Assembly: GCA_038373865.1 (NCBI GenBank)
Contig: JAXGGA010001018.1
Location: 1-64,000 of the forward strand
Reading direction: 5' to 3'
Length of the DNA: 64,000 nucleotides
Source: Uloborus plumipes
Taxonomy: Eukaryota; Arthropoda; Arachnida; Araneae; Uloboridae
Below, one piece after another: positions 1 to 11,132 of the stretch. Position numbers and translations under genes: made by a program. The notes beneath the pieces are model-generated. The model ran no database searches, was not told the origin of the DNA, and saw only the letters and a program-made list of their open reading frames with translations. Position 1 is the stretch's first letter. Each line of letters opens with the position of its first letter.

Positions 1-28
1 TGTGTGTATCGAAATGCATGAGTATATA

Positions 29-1307
29 CAGGGTGCGGCAGAAAAACCCGGACAAAGATCTGTTGTGATAATTTGATTAAATAAAAGAAATTTAGCAAAT
101 CGACAATTGATAATGTTAACATAGACTTCCTACAATAATATACTAAGCCGGTTTCGAAGTGGCTTTCTCCAGTGGTGATACATAGATCCAAACGTAACTT
201 GAAATTTTCAGCGATGGGCCGCAGCTGTTCCAGCAACAATCGGTCTCATTCTCAAAGAAGCGACTGCTTCAGTGACTCCAAGCTTTTGTGGGGCTTAGCA
301 CAGGCCTTGGCCTCCAAAATATATCACACACTGTAATCCATGGGATTCAGATCCGGCAAGTAGGGGGCTATTCCGTAGAAGAGATGAAATCTGAAAAATG
401 GGTCCGGCACAAGTCCTGAGTCGTTTTTGTCCTGTGAGGCGGCGCTGAGTCCTTCTGGAACATCCAACCATCATCACCAAGGTGCTGCTGGACCTACAGA
501 AGTACTACGGCCTGAAGAATGTTGCGTCGATACACTTCTTGGTTGATTTTGACCCCTTAATCCACAAAAACAAGAGAAGTCTTGCCGCAATCTCAAATTC
601 CTCCCCAGACCATCACCGAATGTGGATTTTGGTGGTGTTCGACGATGTCCGATGTGCCAGAAGCTTCGGTGAACCAGATTCTGTCGTTTTGGCGGTTATG
701 CACCTGTTCGACAGTGAACAGCTTCTCATCTGTAAAGAGGATGTGCTTCCACCGCTCACCTGCGGCCCGACGGTTGATCTGGCGACATGTTTGAAGTCTC
801 AGGCGCTTGTTCTCTTCAGTGAGAAGTTGCACATTTTAGAGCTTGTACGGCTTCAGTTTAAGTTCTTGTTTAGCTATTCGCCGAACTGATCGGTCGCTGA
901 TGCGATCTTACGAGCGATTTTTTGAATGGAGACCCTCGAATTTCGCTGCACTCGCTTCTTGATGAGCCTACGGTTGGAAAATGTGTTCACGGTCTATTTT
1001 TTTCGCTTCCTGGATGGCGTAAGTCATGACCAAGCTCTTTGTACCGGCTAATTGCATAAGAAACAGCCTCTCGAGGAATTTTGAGCAAACAAATTGACGT
1101 TTACCAGCTCGAAACAGTAAAAAAATAGCTAAGCATCTTTCTGTCATTCTGCAAACAAAACAACAATGATGAGTACAAAATCGACACTGCAGTCCTCAAT
1201 GCAGGAAAACATATAATATCTTTTAAAAAAAGAATTAGCTGTATACGGTAAAACGTGTTGATGTCAGGACATGACAAACTTTGTACGAGTTTTTTTGCCG
1301 CACCCTG
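29..1307 (-). mobile_element. Decayed Tc1/mariner-type DNA transposon
   Basis: The two ends are imperfect inverted repeats of about 27 bp beginning cagggtgcggca, and each end abuts a TA dinucleotide (27-28 and 1308-1309), the usual target duplication of this superfamily. The length of 1279 bp is typical of a complete single-gene element. The interior encodes a broken transposase on the minus strand. Its boundaries are well supported by the ends plus TA. Confidence 0.85.
230..840 (-). pseudogene. Broken transposase of the mariner-type element
   Basis: On the minus strand the piece at 593-832 contains HILFTDEKLF, the first catalytic Asp block, and ends in SVMVWGGI, a typical Tc1/mariner core. 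Further down, KDSAPPHRTKTTQ (second Asp) and, after a frameshift near 390, LPDLNPMDYSV (third acidic residue, here Asp) are recognisable. Three in-frame stops and at least one frameshift lie between these blocks, so the gene cannot make a transposase. If the frameshift is bridged, the second and third acidic residues are about 37 apart with a final Asp, which resembles the DD37D (maT-like) group. That group assignment is tentative; the superfamily call is solid. Confidence 0.75.
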
Positions 1308-1309
1308 TA

Positions 1310-2701
1310 CAATGATAAAGATATATAGATGAGAAGAGGGTATCATGGACTAGCAGGGCAACGGCAACGTTAAATGTTGAATTTTTGGCTCTGATAGAAG
1401 CCGATATCACCTGGGAATATCAGGAATTGCTACTAAAAAAACATTGAAGTAGTACGAGTAGAACGTTAATACTAGGAAAGGAAAGTATTAATATAATTGC
1501 TAGGTAAATATGATTTTTATCTCATTTATAATTTTATTTTCTCGTTTGTTAAATGCTAAAACTTTTTACGGCAAAATTCAGACACATTAATAATTAAAGA
1601 TGTACTTTTCAAGTTATCTCAGCGATCTTTGGTATAGCACTTGCTATTGTTCTTTCCTTCGAATCCTGCATGCCCCTAAGCAATAATAACTGCAAATGAA
1701 AGAAATCAGAACAACACATATATTCACCGTTATTTGTTCATGGTTAATCAATTTGAAGGCAAACACATAGTTTAGATAACATCTCATAAGAGGATCAATT
1801 ACTGAATAAAGCTACGTACAATAATTTCAAATTAAGTACGCGTGTAACAAAGGCGATGAGAGCTTTAATAAAGATCTCAGTTAAGCAGAAGGGGGGGGGG
1901 GAGTATAGAAAGAAAGTTGATTAGATTTTTATCTTTTGATCCTTCAATATTAGCGCACGAAATACCTTTGGAACATAAGGAAAGAATTGTTTGAGCAATT
2001 TGTTTGGAGCAAATCCAGAGAAAGTGGTAAATTATTGACAGTTTTGTAATTTATAGCATGGTATTTATTATTTGTAATTACCGTTTTACTTAAGTTTACT
2101 GATCACGCAACTATGTATTTTTTTTCTTTTTGATTTATCGGATTGATACTTACTGACCGCTTCCTTTGGCGTGATATAAATGTGTATGTCTAGTTAAAAA
2201 GCTTTTCATTTTGTATTTTGGTTCAGACTTACCTTTAATAGTATGAATGAATAATATGTTCTTAACATACTTATGATGGCTTAATTTTAAAACATGCGTA
2301 TGTACAATTGATGATTATACTACGCAAAGAAAAATATGTATATTTTTTCTGTATTCTAATTGTACAAAGTCAATTATTATTAATTTTGGGTCGAGAAAAA
2401 TGAATTTGTAAATGATTTTTCGGATTAGCTTATGTTTTCAAGTGTCAACCCAGCGGCTGTTTTTATCCTATTGCTGTAAACACTTCTTTTTCGATTGTTT
2501 CTTGTTCGTCAAAGGATAATCAGACCTTGCAGCAGTATTTGGCAAGCATTAACCTAGCTCAATGAGCCAAATGTAGACGTGTTATTAGACCGCAGAGATA
2601 GCTTGGGAAAACCGTTCACCATTCTCACTCTCATAGCACCCCAGTTTTTAGGCAAAAATTCTGGTGGAGGAGGAGCAAATGAAGTATCAGATACATATAT
2701 T
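1310..2701. other. AT-rich gene-free stretch
   Basis: No convincing reading frame or repeat structure was seen. A G-run sits near 1890-1901, and short A/T runs are scattered through it. Confidence 0.5.
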
Positions 2702-2805
2702 GCTGGAATAAAATGCAAATACCGCACAAAGTATTACCTGTTAAGTAACAAAAAAATTTCAGTTGACAGTAATTTTCAGTGTCAAAAACTTAAATATATC
2801 AACTG
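2702..2805 (+). repeat. Direct repeat, copy 1
   Basis: About 104 bp starting gctggaataaaatgcaaata and closing near tatcaactg is repeated at 3007-3113 in the same orientation with few differences (for example gctggaataaaatg versus gctggagcaaaatg). No coding potential was recognised. The two copies are separated by about 200 bp rich in 'aactagtt' words. Confidence 0.75.
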
Positions 2806-3006
2806 CTAATTATCTGAATGACTAGTTGGTATAAAAGTAACAATGAACACAATACAAGGTAACTAGAGAAGCAAACAAGTTAAAAACTAGTTATTAAAAA
2901 TCATTGCAACTGCTAACTATAGAACTGAATGATTGCAATGAAGTAACTAACTAATATTAAAAATGTTTAACTAGTTGTGCCAAAATAATTTCTAAATGTC
3001 TCGACA

Positions 3007-3113
3007 GCTGGAGCAAAATGCAAATACCACACAAAGTATTACTTGTTAAGTAACGAAAAAAAAAATCAGTTGACAGTAATTTTCGGTGTCAAAAACTAAA
3101 ATCTGTCAACTGG
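3007..3113 (+). repeat. Direct repeat, copy 2
   Basis: Second copy of the unit at 2702-2805, same orientation. It has a longer A-run in the middle and ends in gtcaactgg. Local duplication is the simplest explanation. Confidence 0.75.
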
Positions 3114-3508
3114 TATGACCTATTTGAGTATAATTTCCAGTCACGACATTAAGGTTAATAATTTGATTTTTAAACGCCAGCTCATGAATATGCAACCGAG
3201 ATCAAAGCAGTCGTTTACGCATTCATAATAAAGACTTAGAGAACGTGACTGTTCTGTACTGTGGCAGAAGCTAAACGAGTTTTCACTTTTTGCATCATAA
3301 ATTACGCTAGACGCAACTAAATCAAAAACCCTGTACAAAATACCTTTTTCTTTTGCCATGCTCGAAGAATAGCGTGCATATTAGTTTGGGAGAGCATGTT
3401 TACTTCCCGGGTTTGTTATATTTTAGCCGGGTCTCTGGAAATTTTTGTTTATTAGAGCCAGGAAAGGTCTACCCATGTCTGGCTATGAATATTTCACATC
3501 GCGTGATC

Positions 3509-3705
3509 GCGCACTCGTGGACGAAATGCTCGCTTCTGGAAATGAATATATTCATTTTCTAGGCAAGAATGCTTATGTTTTACTCGGCTTAATACACCGC
3601 AGTCGCTCTCAAAAAGTGAGTTTTGAGCTCACTTGAGATGTAACGTTCGTCGGGTACGCACGCGAAGTTGGTGCAGGGACTGGCCAGAAATTGCACCTTG
3701 TTTGT
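3509..3705 (+). repeat. Tandem ~600 bp unit, copy 1 (conserved core)
   Basis: Core of a three-copy tandem array with the other copies at 4107-4305 and 4714-4910. The spacing is about 598 and 607 bp, measured from the shared 'act(c/g)gtgg' word. The core reads as a short open frame: RALVDEMLASGNEYIHFLGK, then NAYVLLG..., ending QKVSFELT before a stop. Immediately inside its 3' end is a hairpin (aagtgag, 7 nt loop, ctcactt at 3614-3634). The upstream part of this copy differs from the other two, so the array begins inside it. Whether the frame is ever translated is unknown. Confidence 0.75.
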
Positions 3706-4106
3706 TAGAACAGATTACATCGCAGTTTTATTTGTTTTTATTTTTAAACACAAAGATTGTCACTTTAAATAATATATGCAGTGACGTTTGTATTTCTATG
3801 GCTCTCTTCTCAGTGAGACTTAAACTTTGCATTTTGAGTCAAAAACTGCAAACTAGAATATGCAAAGAATATTACTGAAGTAAAAAACTGACGAAAATAA
3901 AGCCCAAACAGTCTAGAAAATACAGCGTACAGCTATTTCATGGCTACAATGGAACATATTCTTCGATGATGAAAAAGTCAATGAACAGCAACGCTCTTTG
4001 AGGTTGACTTGCAGTTTGTTGATTGGTTAGTTCTCATGTCTTGTCATAAATTCTTAACTTCGAATCATGTCCATTTGGTATATATACCAGTGTCTACGTA
4101 ATTATC

Positions 4107-4305
4107 GTGTACTCGTGGACGAATTGCTCGCTTCTGGAAATGAATATATTTATTTTCTAGGCAAGAATGCTTACTTTTAACTCGGCTTAATACACCGTAG
4201 TCGCTCTCAAAAAGTGAGTTTTGAGCTCGCTTGAGATGTAACGTTCGTCGGATACGTACGCGAAGTTGATGCAGGGACCGTCTGGAAATTGTACCTCGTT
4301 TGTGA
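4107..4305 (+). repeat. Tandem ~600 bp unit, copy 2 (conserved core)
   Basis: Second core of the array. The same frame is visible (VLVDELLASGNEYIYFLGKN) but is closed early by a stop after NAYF, so this copy is not coding in the same way. The hairpin survives with one change that turns a Watson-Crick pair into a G-T(U) pair (ctcgctt instead of ctcactt). About 400 bp between cores 2 and 3 also aligns with the stretch before core 2, which shows the whole ~600 bp unit is duplicated, not only the core. Confidence 0.75.
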
Positions 4306-4713
4306 GGATAGATTCCATCATATGTTAATTTGTTTGGATTTGCAAAAGTGAAAGATTGTTACTTTTATCTGGAAATTCAGCAACGTTGGTATTTTTCGAA
4401 CTTTCTTCTGAGTGAGACTTTAAGTCGAAACATTTTGAGTCGAGTACTACAACTAGAAGATTCAAAGACTTTAACTAAAGTAAATAGCTACCGTAAATTA
4501 AGCCCAAATAATCTAGAAAATACAGCTTATAGCTATTTATTGGCTACTTTGGAGCCTCTTTACCACTGCAGAAAACCAGTTAATATACGTGGCGTTCTCT
4601 GAGAATGACTTGCTGTTTTTTGATTGTTTGGTTTTTATCTCTTGTCATTAATTCCAATTGGTTAACTTCTAATCGTGCTTATTTGGTTACATACCAGTGT
4701 CCACGTGATTATC

Positions 4714-4910
4714 GCGCACTGGTGGACGAAATGCTCGCTTCTAGCAATGAATATATTCATTTTCTAGGAAAGAATGCTTATGTTTTACTCGTCTTAATAA
4801 ACAGCAGTCGCTCTCAAAAAGTGAGTTTTGAGCTCACTTGAGATGTAACGTTCGTCGGGTACGCACGCAAAGTTGGTGCAGGGACCGTCCAGAAATTGCA
4901 TCTTGTTTGT
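4714..4910 (+). repeat. Tandem ~600 bp unit, copy 3 (conserved core)
   Basis: Third core, frame open again (RALVDEMLASSNEYIHFLGK onward to SFELT and stop). Relative to copy 1 it shows roughly two synonymous and four or five replacement differences, which does not argue for strong protein constraint. The hairpin at the 3' end is identical to copy 1. Similarity fades near 4965. Confidence 0.75.
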
Positions 4911-5037
4911 GAGAATAGATTCCATCATAGGTTTATTTATTTTTATTTGTGAAAACGAAAGATTTATTGCATAAATATTACACTGGCAGCTCGGTTATGC
5001 CATCCAGAGACTACAATTTCAATTTAATGCAAATTAA

Positions 5038-5470
5038 CACTAGAAAGGCGGAAATTCTCCGTATACCTAGAAAGACTAAAGTGACCAGTGTGTCCTCTGT
5101 CTATTTTTTGAATTAACTTTAATGAATTTCTTCCTGATTGAGTCCACATGCCATAACCATCTTCTAAATAGACTAAATAATAACTGGATCTACAATAATT
5201 TTGTAACGTTGTTTCTACACAAAAATTATAAAGTGTTCGTTTCTGTGTTGAATAGGAGTCAATGTTTTCTGCCGAATTGGCACTCGGCAGATTTTCGCAC
5301 TCGGAAATTCATTCTACAACAGAAATATTAAAAGAAAGGTGGAACTAGAGTGAACAGTGAACAGGCCCTTTTTTATGCTACAGTAAGTAGGAGAAATGAA
5401 CATTTTAGTTAATTTAGCCCAAAATACCTCAGGGGCCAGTATGGCCCCACCAGTCATTCTAGGCGCAATG
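5038..5470. repeat. Possible decayed TTAA-site element remnant
   Basis: TTAA at 5034-5037 is followed by cactagaaaggcgg, reminiscent of piggyBac-type ends (TTAA then cYctagaaa). Near 5440-5470 an approximately inverse word (cattctagg) follows a small palindrome (ggggccagtatggcccc). No TTAA closes the right side and there is no coding sequence, so this is only a suggestion. Confidence 0.25.
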
Positions 5471-5661
5471 TTCAATAATTACGCTTGAATAAGCATTATT
5501 ACTAAACAATCAAATAAGAAGTCAAAAAGGGGGATATTATGAAAAGTCAGACAGTTGAATTCCCTTCAGTGAGATTTTTTTCGAACTATTGAACAACAAA
5601 CTATGCGAGGGGCCACACAGTCCCTTCTGTATTTATAGTGCTAATAAATCTGGAATAGATA

Positions 5662-5740
5662 GTAACGAAGCTGGAGGCAGAAGGAATCTTATAGAAGCTT
5701 AGAGAGACAAACAAACTGACAGCTAATGTAAAATCAAGTC
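5662..5740 (+). repeat. Diverged copy of the 37 kb repeat family
   Basis: The stretch running aacgaagctggaggcagaag then cttatagaagcttagagag and gacagctaatgtaaaatcaa matches, with changes, the segment ggaggcaaaa...cttataaagcaaagagag...ctggtagctaatgtgaaatta at about 37510-37570. It is a short, old copy of that family. Nothing else was recognised in the surrounding 5.5-6.0 kb. Confidence 0.5.
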
Positions 5741-6076
5741 TTTGGCTTAGTTGTAGTAATTTTTGGTTTAATACCCAAGCATTGTCTTTAACAGACGAGT
5801 TGAGCTTTACCAGTGCTGTGATCTCTTCTTGGTGCTCTAACTTTATATTAGCTAAAAATTTATTTAGCTCTATTCGCTTCAATAAGATGTTTTCTGCCTC
5901 TATCACGGTTACTACCTGTTACGGACTGATGAATGTTCAACTTCTTAAGCGGAATTTTTCTTAGGAATTACTTAGATGATATGTAAGTAGTGCAGGAAAA
6001 TTAACGGTGTACATTTGCTTTAAAATTATTTATTTTAATTTGGATGCTTCATACTAACCACAGCTTTTTTCTGATA

Positions 6077-6096
6077 CTAGCTGCCAGGGCAGCTAG
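6077..6096. other. Short perfect inverted repeat
   Basis: Nine-base arms ctagctgcc / ggcagctag with a two-base centre. It lies upstream of the GC-richer repeat at 6200-6463. Function is unknown. Confidence 0.6.
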
Positions 6097-6199
6097 ATTA
6101 GCTTCCTGCGGCATGTTGATGCATTACGTCTCCCCTCTCTAACTTTTCCCTCATTCTGAAGTTATATTATTTGATATAATTTAATGTTCATTCGATTTC

Positions 6200-6463
6200 A
6201 AGACATACCACGCACGTGGCCCGGCGTTGCACGGGCACTTCGTGCCCTGAAAGTAGTGAGAAAAAAATTTAAAGAAACTACTCCCCGCCAAGGCGGCTCG
6301 CTTACAGGCGCTTCACGCCTTTACTTTTTTCCTATATAAAAAAAAATCATTCGAATTATTGAGATGCTTCGCGTCTTCAAGATGGTGAGGAAAGTTTCAG
6401 TAAGTTCAGCTCGCTCAAAGGAAAAAAGCAGACATAGATATTCAGTTTTTAATATAAGTAGAT
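6200..6463 (+). repeat. GC-richer dispersed repeat fragment
   Basis: This contains several local inverted words (gggcacttcgtgccc; ggcgcttcacgcc; gatgcttcgcgtcttc) unlike the AT-rich flanks. It closes with gatattcagtttttaatata, a tail shared with 6905-6926 and, inverted, with 63903-63927. It appears to be the end of a dispersed element of unknown class. Confidence 0.5.
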
Positions 6464-6781
6464 GGCTCTTTAACAAATGAATGTTTCAAAATATTACAAG
6501 TAGCTAGCGATAAAAATACTATGTAAGTCGCCCGCTTATGAGTTTCGTGTTTGATTTAGTTAAGCATTCATTCCAAATTCGCATTATCATTTTTATTACT
6601 GTTTCATGGCAGCCACGTTTTGCAATGCAACAATGGCTTTCATATTTAATCATTTATTAGGCTTAATCGCTTTAAATTTGACCACTTATTAATTGATATC
6701 TTCGCTAATTAAAATCGTATAATTATATGAATTGAAACTAATGAAGCTTGAAAAATTACCTATCTATCGGTACCTGGCTCG

Positions 6782-6926
6782 ACTTTCAGTTCATTGGCGT
6801 TCAGGAGAAAGAAGCGTGACATAGAAAGATAGTTAGAAAGAAAGATAGTTAGAAAGAAAGATAGTTAGAAAGAAAGATAGTTAGAAAGATAGTTAGAAAG
6901 ATACTCAGTTTTTAATATAAGTAGAT
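6782..6926 (+). repeat. Dispersed repeat with internal 16 bp minisatellite
   Basis: Begins actttcagttcattggcgtt, contains gaagcgtgacatagaaagat, then about four copies of a 16 bp unit (agatagttagaaagaa, near 6838-6900), and ends with actcagtttttaatataagt. The same segment in inverse orientation forms the last ~98 bases of the window, there with a shorter tandem part. Confidence 0.8.
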
Positions 6927-7437
6927 AACCAGATGTCTGATTCATTAGGTAACCTAAAAAATATTTAAAATACTATTAAGAATAATATAAATGATGGCTG
7001 AGTATAGATTTAAAAAAGCTAATAACTAAGATTTTGAGTTACAGGCACACGAAACTCTAGAGGATGAATGGCCGAAATACAATATTCAATACAAAACATA
7101 CACTTACTGAAACGTTCAACATTTTAACTAATTGTCAGTAATGCAGTCTTTTTCCGTATAAGAAATTAAAAAAAAAAAAATAACGTACATTTACTAACTA
7201 AATAAGTAAAATAAAATTGTCATTGTAGTCAATTGGCAGTATCGTGAAAAAGTTTTCTAACTGAAAAATTCAATAAGCGTGATCTAGGCATGATAGTAGA
7301 TTACATAACTACCTGTTTAAAGAAGTATTAAAAAAAATGCTGCGAACATACCTTATCGTGCTTGTATACTTCAAATGTGTTCATTTATATAGCTGTTTTA
7401 ATTTAGCTCTTAGCTGGGTTCGATGAGTAATATAATA

Positions 7438-7688
7438 TGAAGGGTCAGGGGGAAAAACCACGGTAGTCCACTTTTTGTTGAATTTAAACTGATGCTACCA
7501 CCTGTTAGAAAAATAAGTGCAATTTCGTTTAGTATATGCAATATTCGTGAAAAAACACTGTAGTCCATGTATTAATGTCATTTTAGAACAAGTATACTGG
7601 GGAAGTTTATGATTTCGTAAAGTTTAAATTTCGTTTTTCTCAAAATGAATCAAATGTGACTACCATGGTTTTTCCCCCTGACCCTTCA
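7438..7688. mobile_element. TA-flanked MITE (251 bp)
   Basis: Ends are inverted repeats of about 33 bp (tgaagggtcagggggaaaaa then cca(c/t)ggtagtc) and both abut a TA (7436-7437, 7689-7690). No coding sequence. The structure matches a Tc1/mariner-mobilised non-autonomous element; the partner transposase is not identifiable here. Confidence 0.8.
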
Positions 7689-7690
7689 TA

Positions 7691-10600
7691 TATTATTAGT
7701 TCACTATATATATTTTTTGCTGAACGGTTTTCATGAGTTTATTGGGAATAAAGTATATACTCTTAAATTGATTAGCTGTCTGAAGTAATTAAAAGCGTTT
7801 TGCTTGAAATCATCAAGTTATTTTTCAACAATACTCATATATATATTTTTTTTAACTCACTTGCTGTTCAACAAAACCAGTCTTCTGGCGTTGTATGTAT
7901 TATTACTTAATACGTAAGTTTGAATACAGCGAAAAAAAATGTCGTGCAATCTTTTAAAAACGTGGTTCAAAAAGAAAAAAGCAAAATATAATATGATTTT
8001 ACTTTCACTGGAACCTAAGGGCTAAAAGAAAAATGGAAAACTCTCCTAGTCACTTTCTCAACAACTTTCCTTTCTAATCAGTTTTCGATCTTGAAAGTCT
8101 AGTCAAAAATATTTCTCTAAAGATTACGAAAGTATAAACTAACGCCACTTCGATGCATGAGACTTACACAATCTAGGTAATAGCTGGATGGAAGAAGGCG
8201 AAGAAAATTGAAAGAAAAATTGGAATGAATTTAGAATTCCGGGGAATTTTTCTTTCGGAAGAAATTCCTGATGGAACAGAGGACTTGGGAAAAAAAAGAG
8301 CAGACAATGCGCCACAGAATAACTTGAATGTCAGAACTTTCCAACTTTCGTTTGATGTCTTGCCGCTTTATGCATGCATGCACGAAACACATTGGACAAA
8401 TTTCTTTCAAATTCGTTTCTTAGAATTTTGTTTGGGGCGGCATTTGGTTATTCCGAGTGTTTTTTTCCAAATTTATCTCAAGACTAGGACAAAATGCTTT
8501 CATTCGTGCCTGAAGTACGTGATGAATATTCAGTGGGAGAGGGGAATTCTCTGATTTGAGTGTTACATTTCATTTTGAAAATGTAGAAACGTGTTACAAG
8601 TGCTCTTTTTTTTTTCTTTGTCAACCATACACTTTTACAAAAGTCAAATTTTCACTAGCTTAATTAACCAATTTTGCATGTCATACGTGTTGTAGCTTTG
8701 TTTTATAACAGGCAATTATTCCTGTTATCTTTCATTTTGCAAATATCCGTAACAATTTGTATAATTTGTATGGTAGATTACATTCGACAAGCATATTGCT
8801 TAACCGCAATTGCATAGATATATTTTAAGGCTTTCCCACAAATAAATCAGTCCAAAATAAGTTGTTTTACTTTATTACTTTGCTTACTTTTCTAATATTT
8901 TCGGCTATAATTGTTAATTTTCATATCAGATGTACACAATTTTTAGAAAAACCCTTGAAAAGAGATTCCAGATAGTGCTTGTTAGATAGGATATTACACT
9001 TTTCTACAAAGAGATTGAATACAGAAAACTCTCATGGAAAATCACGTGTAATTTGTTTTGCTTCAATTTATTTCAAGTAATTTTTGTTGCTATTGTTTTT
9101 TTAACACTCTGAAATACATTTTTTCACTCATTCTTTATTTTTTAAAAATATAGCCTTTATTTTTTAATCTATGAACACTTCATGTCATTTAGCACTTTAC
9201 CTAACCCGATTTTACCTATGTTAGTGAATGGTTCTATAATAGTTTGAGCAAAACCAATCTCTACTTTCGTTCTAGTAAACCAATTTAGAAATACAAGTTA
9301 CGTATGCATATTGTCAACTTTCGAACAAGAATTGCTAGACCCGATAATTACATCTTGATGCAAAAATTAAAGCGACGAATGTAAAATAGTCATCTCAAGA
9401 AACGATTAATTAAAAAATAAATTGAAAAAGTATATGATTTTATCAATTTGTAAGTATCAACACACTTATTCACCAATCTTTCATGTCTTTGAATGTCTCA
9501 TCAATACTTTGAATGTCTTTACATTCGTCAGACAATGTTTTTGCAGTCAAAAATTATGAATTTTACGTACAAAACACAATAATAAAGTTTTCTTGAAATT
9601 ATAAAACTAATGTTTGTTTTGTGCGTTAAAATGCTACTTATTTTTAATTATCATCATGTATTGTTATTGCCATGTACTTTAAATTAAATAAACTATTAAG
9701 AAAATAATAAAAAGTTTCTGATAAAAAGTTTGAAAACACATGACGATTTCAAGTCCAGTTGACTATTAAACACCAATATAACCAATATTTACCACCAACA
9801 ATAAATATTTAAGTTCGCTTAAGAGGTCTTGCTGCTTCATCAGGAAAATACTACTAAACTGTAAGTTTTCTGTTTTCTTTAGTGCAAGATTAATTTTCTT
9901 CTGGCTAAGACCCAACATGTTATAGATGGACCTAGAAGCTGGAAGAGATTTGTTGGCTTTGTTCTGAGAATTATAGGGGCTTAAAGAAAAAATATATGTG
10001 GTCTTTAAATTACTTTAGCAGTAAAAACGATAAATGAAGTACTTTTAAATTGTAGCTCTTAACAGTCCTTACACGGTCATTTTATTTCAAAACAAACTTC
10101 AGTTTTAAACATAGTTCCCATTTGAAAGCTTTTATGACACCAATTCTATATTCTTAGTCCCGATTTTTACTTTAAAGTAGTAAATGGCAATTTTGATATT
10201 AAAAATAGAGCCCATTGTAATTTTCAAAATTGTGTATTTGTGTATGATTTTGAGCTAACATACCATATTTTGTCTTTATTAATAACAAAAATTGCCTTAT
10301 GCAGAATTTTTTTTTAATACGCAACCAGTGTGAAGCATATGGTTCAAAATTTAAAGACACAATATAGGGATTATCTAAACGTAAACAACTACCTCAATCA
10401 AATGTTTCAGATTTTTTTTTTTTTTTTTTTTTTCAATTCATTCCATTTTAATTCGTTTCATCATTGCGAATAATTAAATGAAATAAAATAAAGACAACGT
10501 TTTAAAAAACATTTTGAATTATTGCAATACTATTTTAATGCTTATATATAATTAATGTTATTGTAATGAAGAACAAAAACCATTTCAATAGAATATTAGT

Positions 10601-10775
10601 ATGAATAAATTCAAGATTGTTTATGGCTAAAAAATTAAACTCTGAAAATAATGCCAACACCCAGCAGCACCTTTCGTTTTTGACTTAGGTACATTGCTAA
10701 AAATATATTTTCCTTTTTAATTATTTACTATACAAATATAAAGTTAAGTGAACGTTGAATAACTTTATTACTATC
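7691..10775. other. AT-rich gene-free stretch
   Basis: About 3 kb with no recognisable protein, RNA or element ends. A 109-residue frame at 8225-8554 has no domain I recognise. The part around 8395-8575 resembles 13862-14045. A T-run lies near 10411-10432. Confidence 0.5.
8395..8575 (+). repeat. Old dispersed repeat, copy 1
   Basis: Scattered similarity to 13862-14045 in the same order: a 'ttcttrgaattttg' word, then 'acttgatgaa(a/t)attc' and '(c/g)tgatttgag..ccatttcatt'-like words. The match is eroded and was found by eye, so it needs a pairwise alignment. Confidence 0.3.
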
Positions 10776-10777
10776 TA

Positions 10778-11130
10778 CACTGCAAAAAAATAAGTTGTTG
10801 TTTTTACAGTACAATACTGAAAGCAGTGGTATCAGTTTAAAACTGTAATATTAGCAATTTTGCAGTTTTTTACTGTAAATTAGCAATTTTACAGTTTAGT
10901 ACCATAAAATTAGCTTTATTATACTCTAAAAACAACAGTAAAATACTGGCAGCAGAAGTTCCAGTTTAAAACTAAAATACACAGTAATAAACTGTAAAAT
11001 TGCTAGTTTTGGGCAACGTTGCAGTTTAACAGTTTACTACCGAACAAATAGCAACATGACAGTTCATTACTGTAAAATTCTAGTAAAATTAGCAGAATTA
11101 TACGGTAAAAAAACATTCATTTTTATAGTG
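10778..11130. mobile_element. 'ctgtaaa' family MITE, copy 1
   Basis: Starts cactgcaaaaaa and ends ttttatagtg, inverted ends flanked by TA on both sides (10776-10777, 11131-11132). The interior is dense in short motifs gtaaaat, acagtaataaactgtaaaat and aaacaacagta shared with 18371-18507, 26461-27311 and 41155-41435. No coding capacity. The dense internal repeats make exact ends less certain than for the other MITEs. Confidence 0.65.
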
Positions 11131-11132
11131 TA

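Noticed and set aside
482..889. 135-residue plus-strand frame at the left end
   Set aside because: Shadow of the broken mariner-type transposase on the minus strand.
3509..4910. CRISPR-like array or satellite
   Set aside because: Only three units of ~600 bp with unequal spacers in a eukaryotic context; a local tandem duplication explains it.
5601..5906. 101-residue minus-strand frame
   Set aside because: Part lies in a copy of the 37 kb repeat family and no domain was recognised.
8225..8554. 109-residue plus-strand frame
   Set aside because: No recognisable domain, no start or splice context, and part of it overlaps an eroded dispersed repeat; length is within chance for 64 kb.
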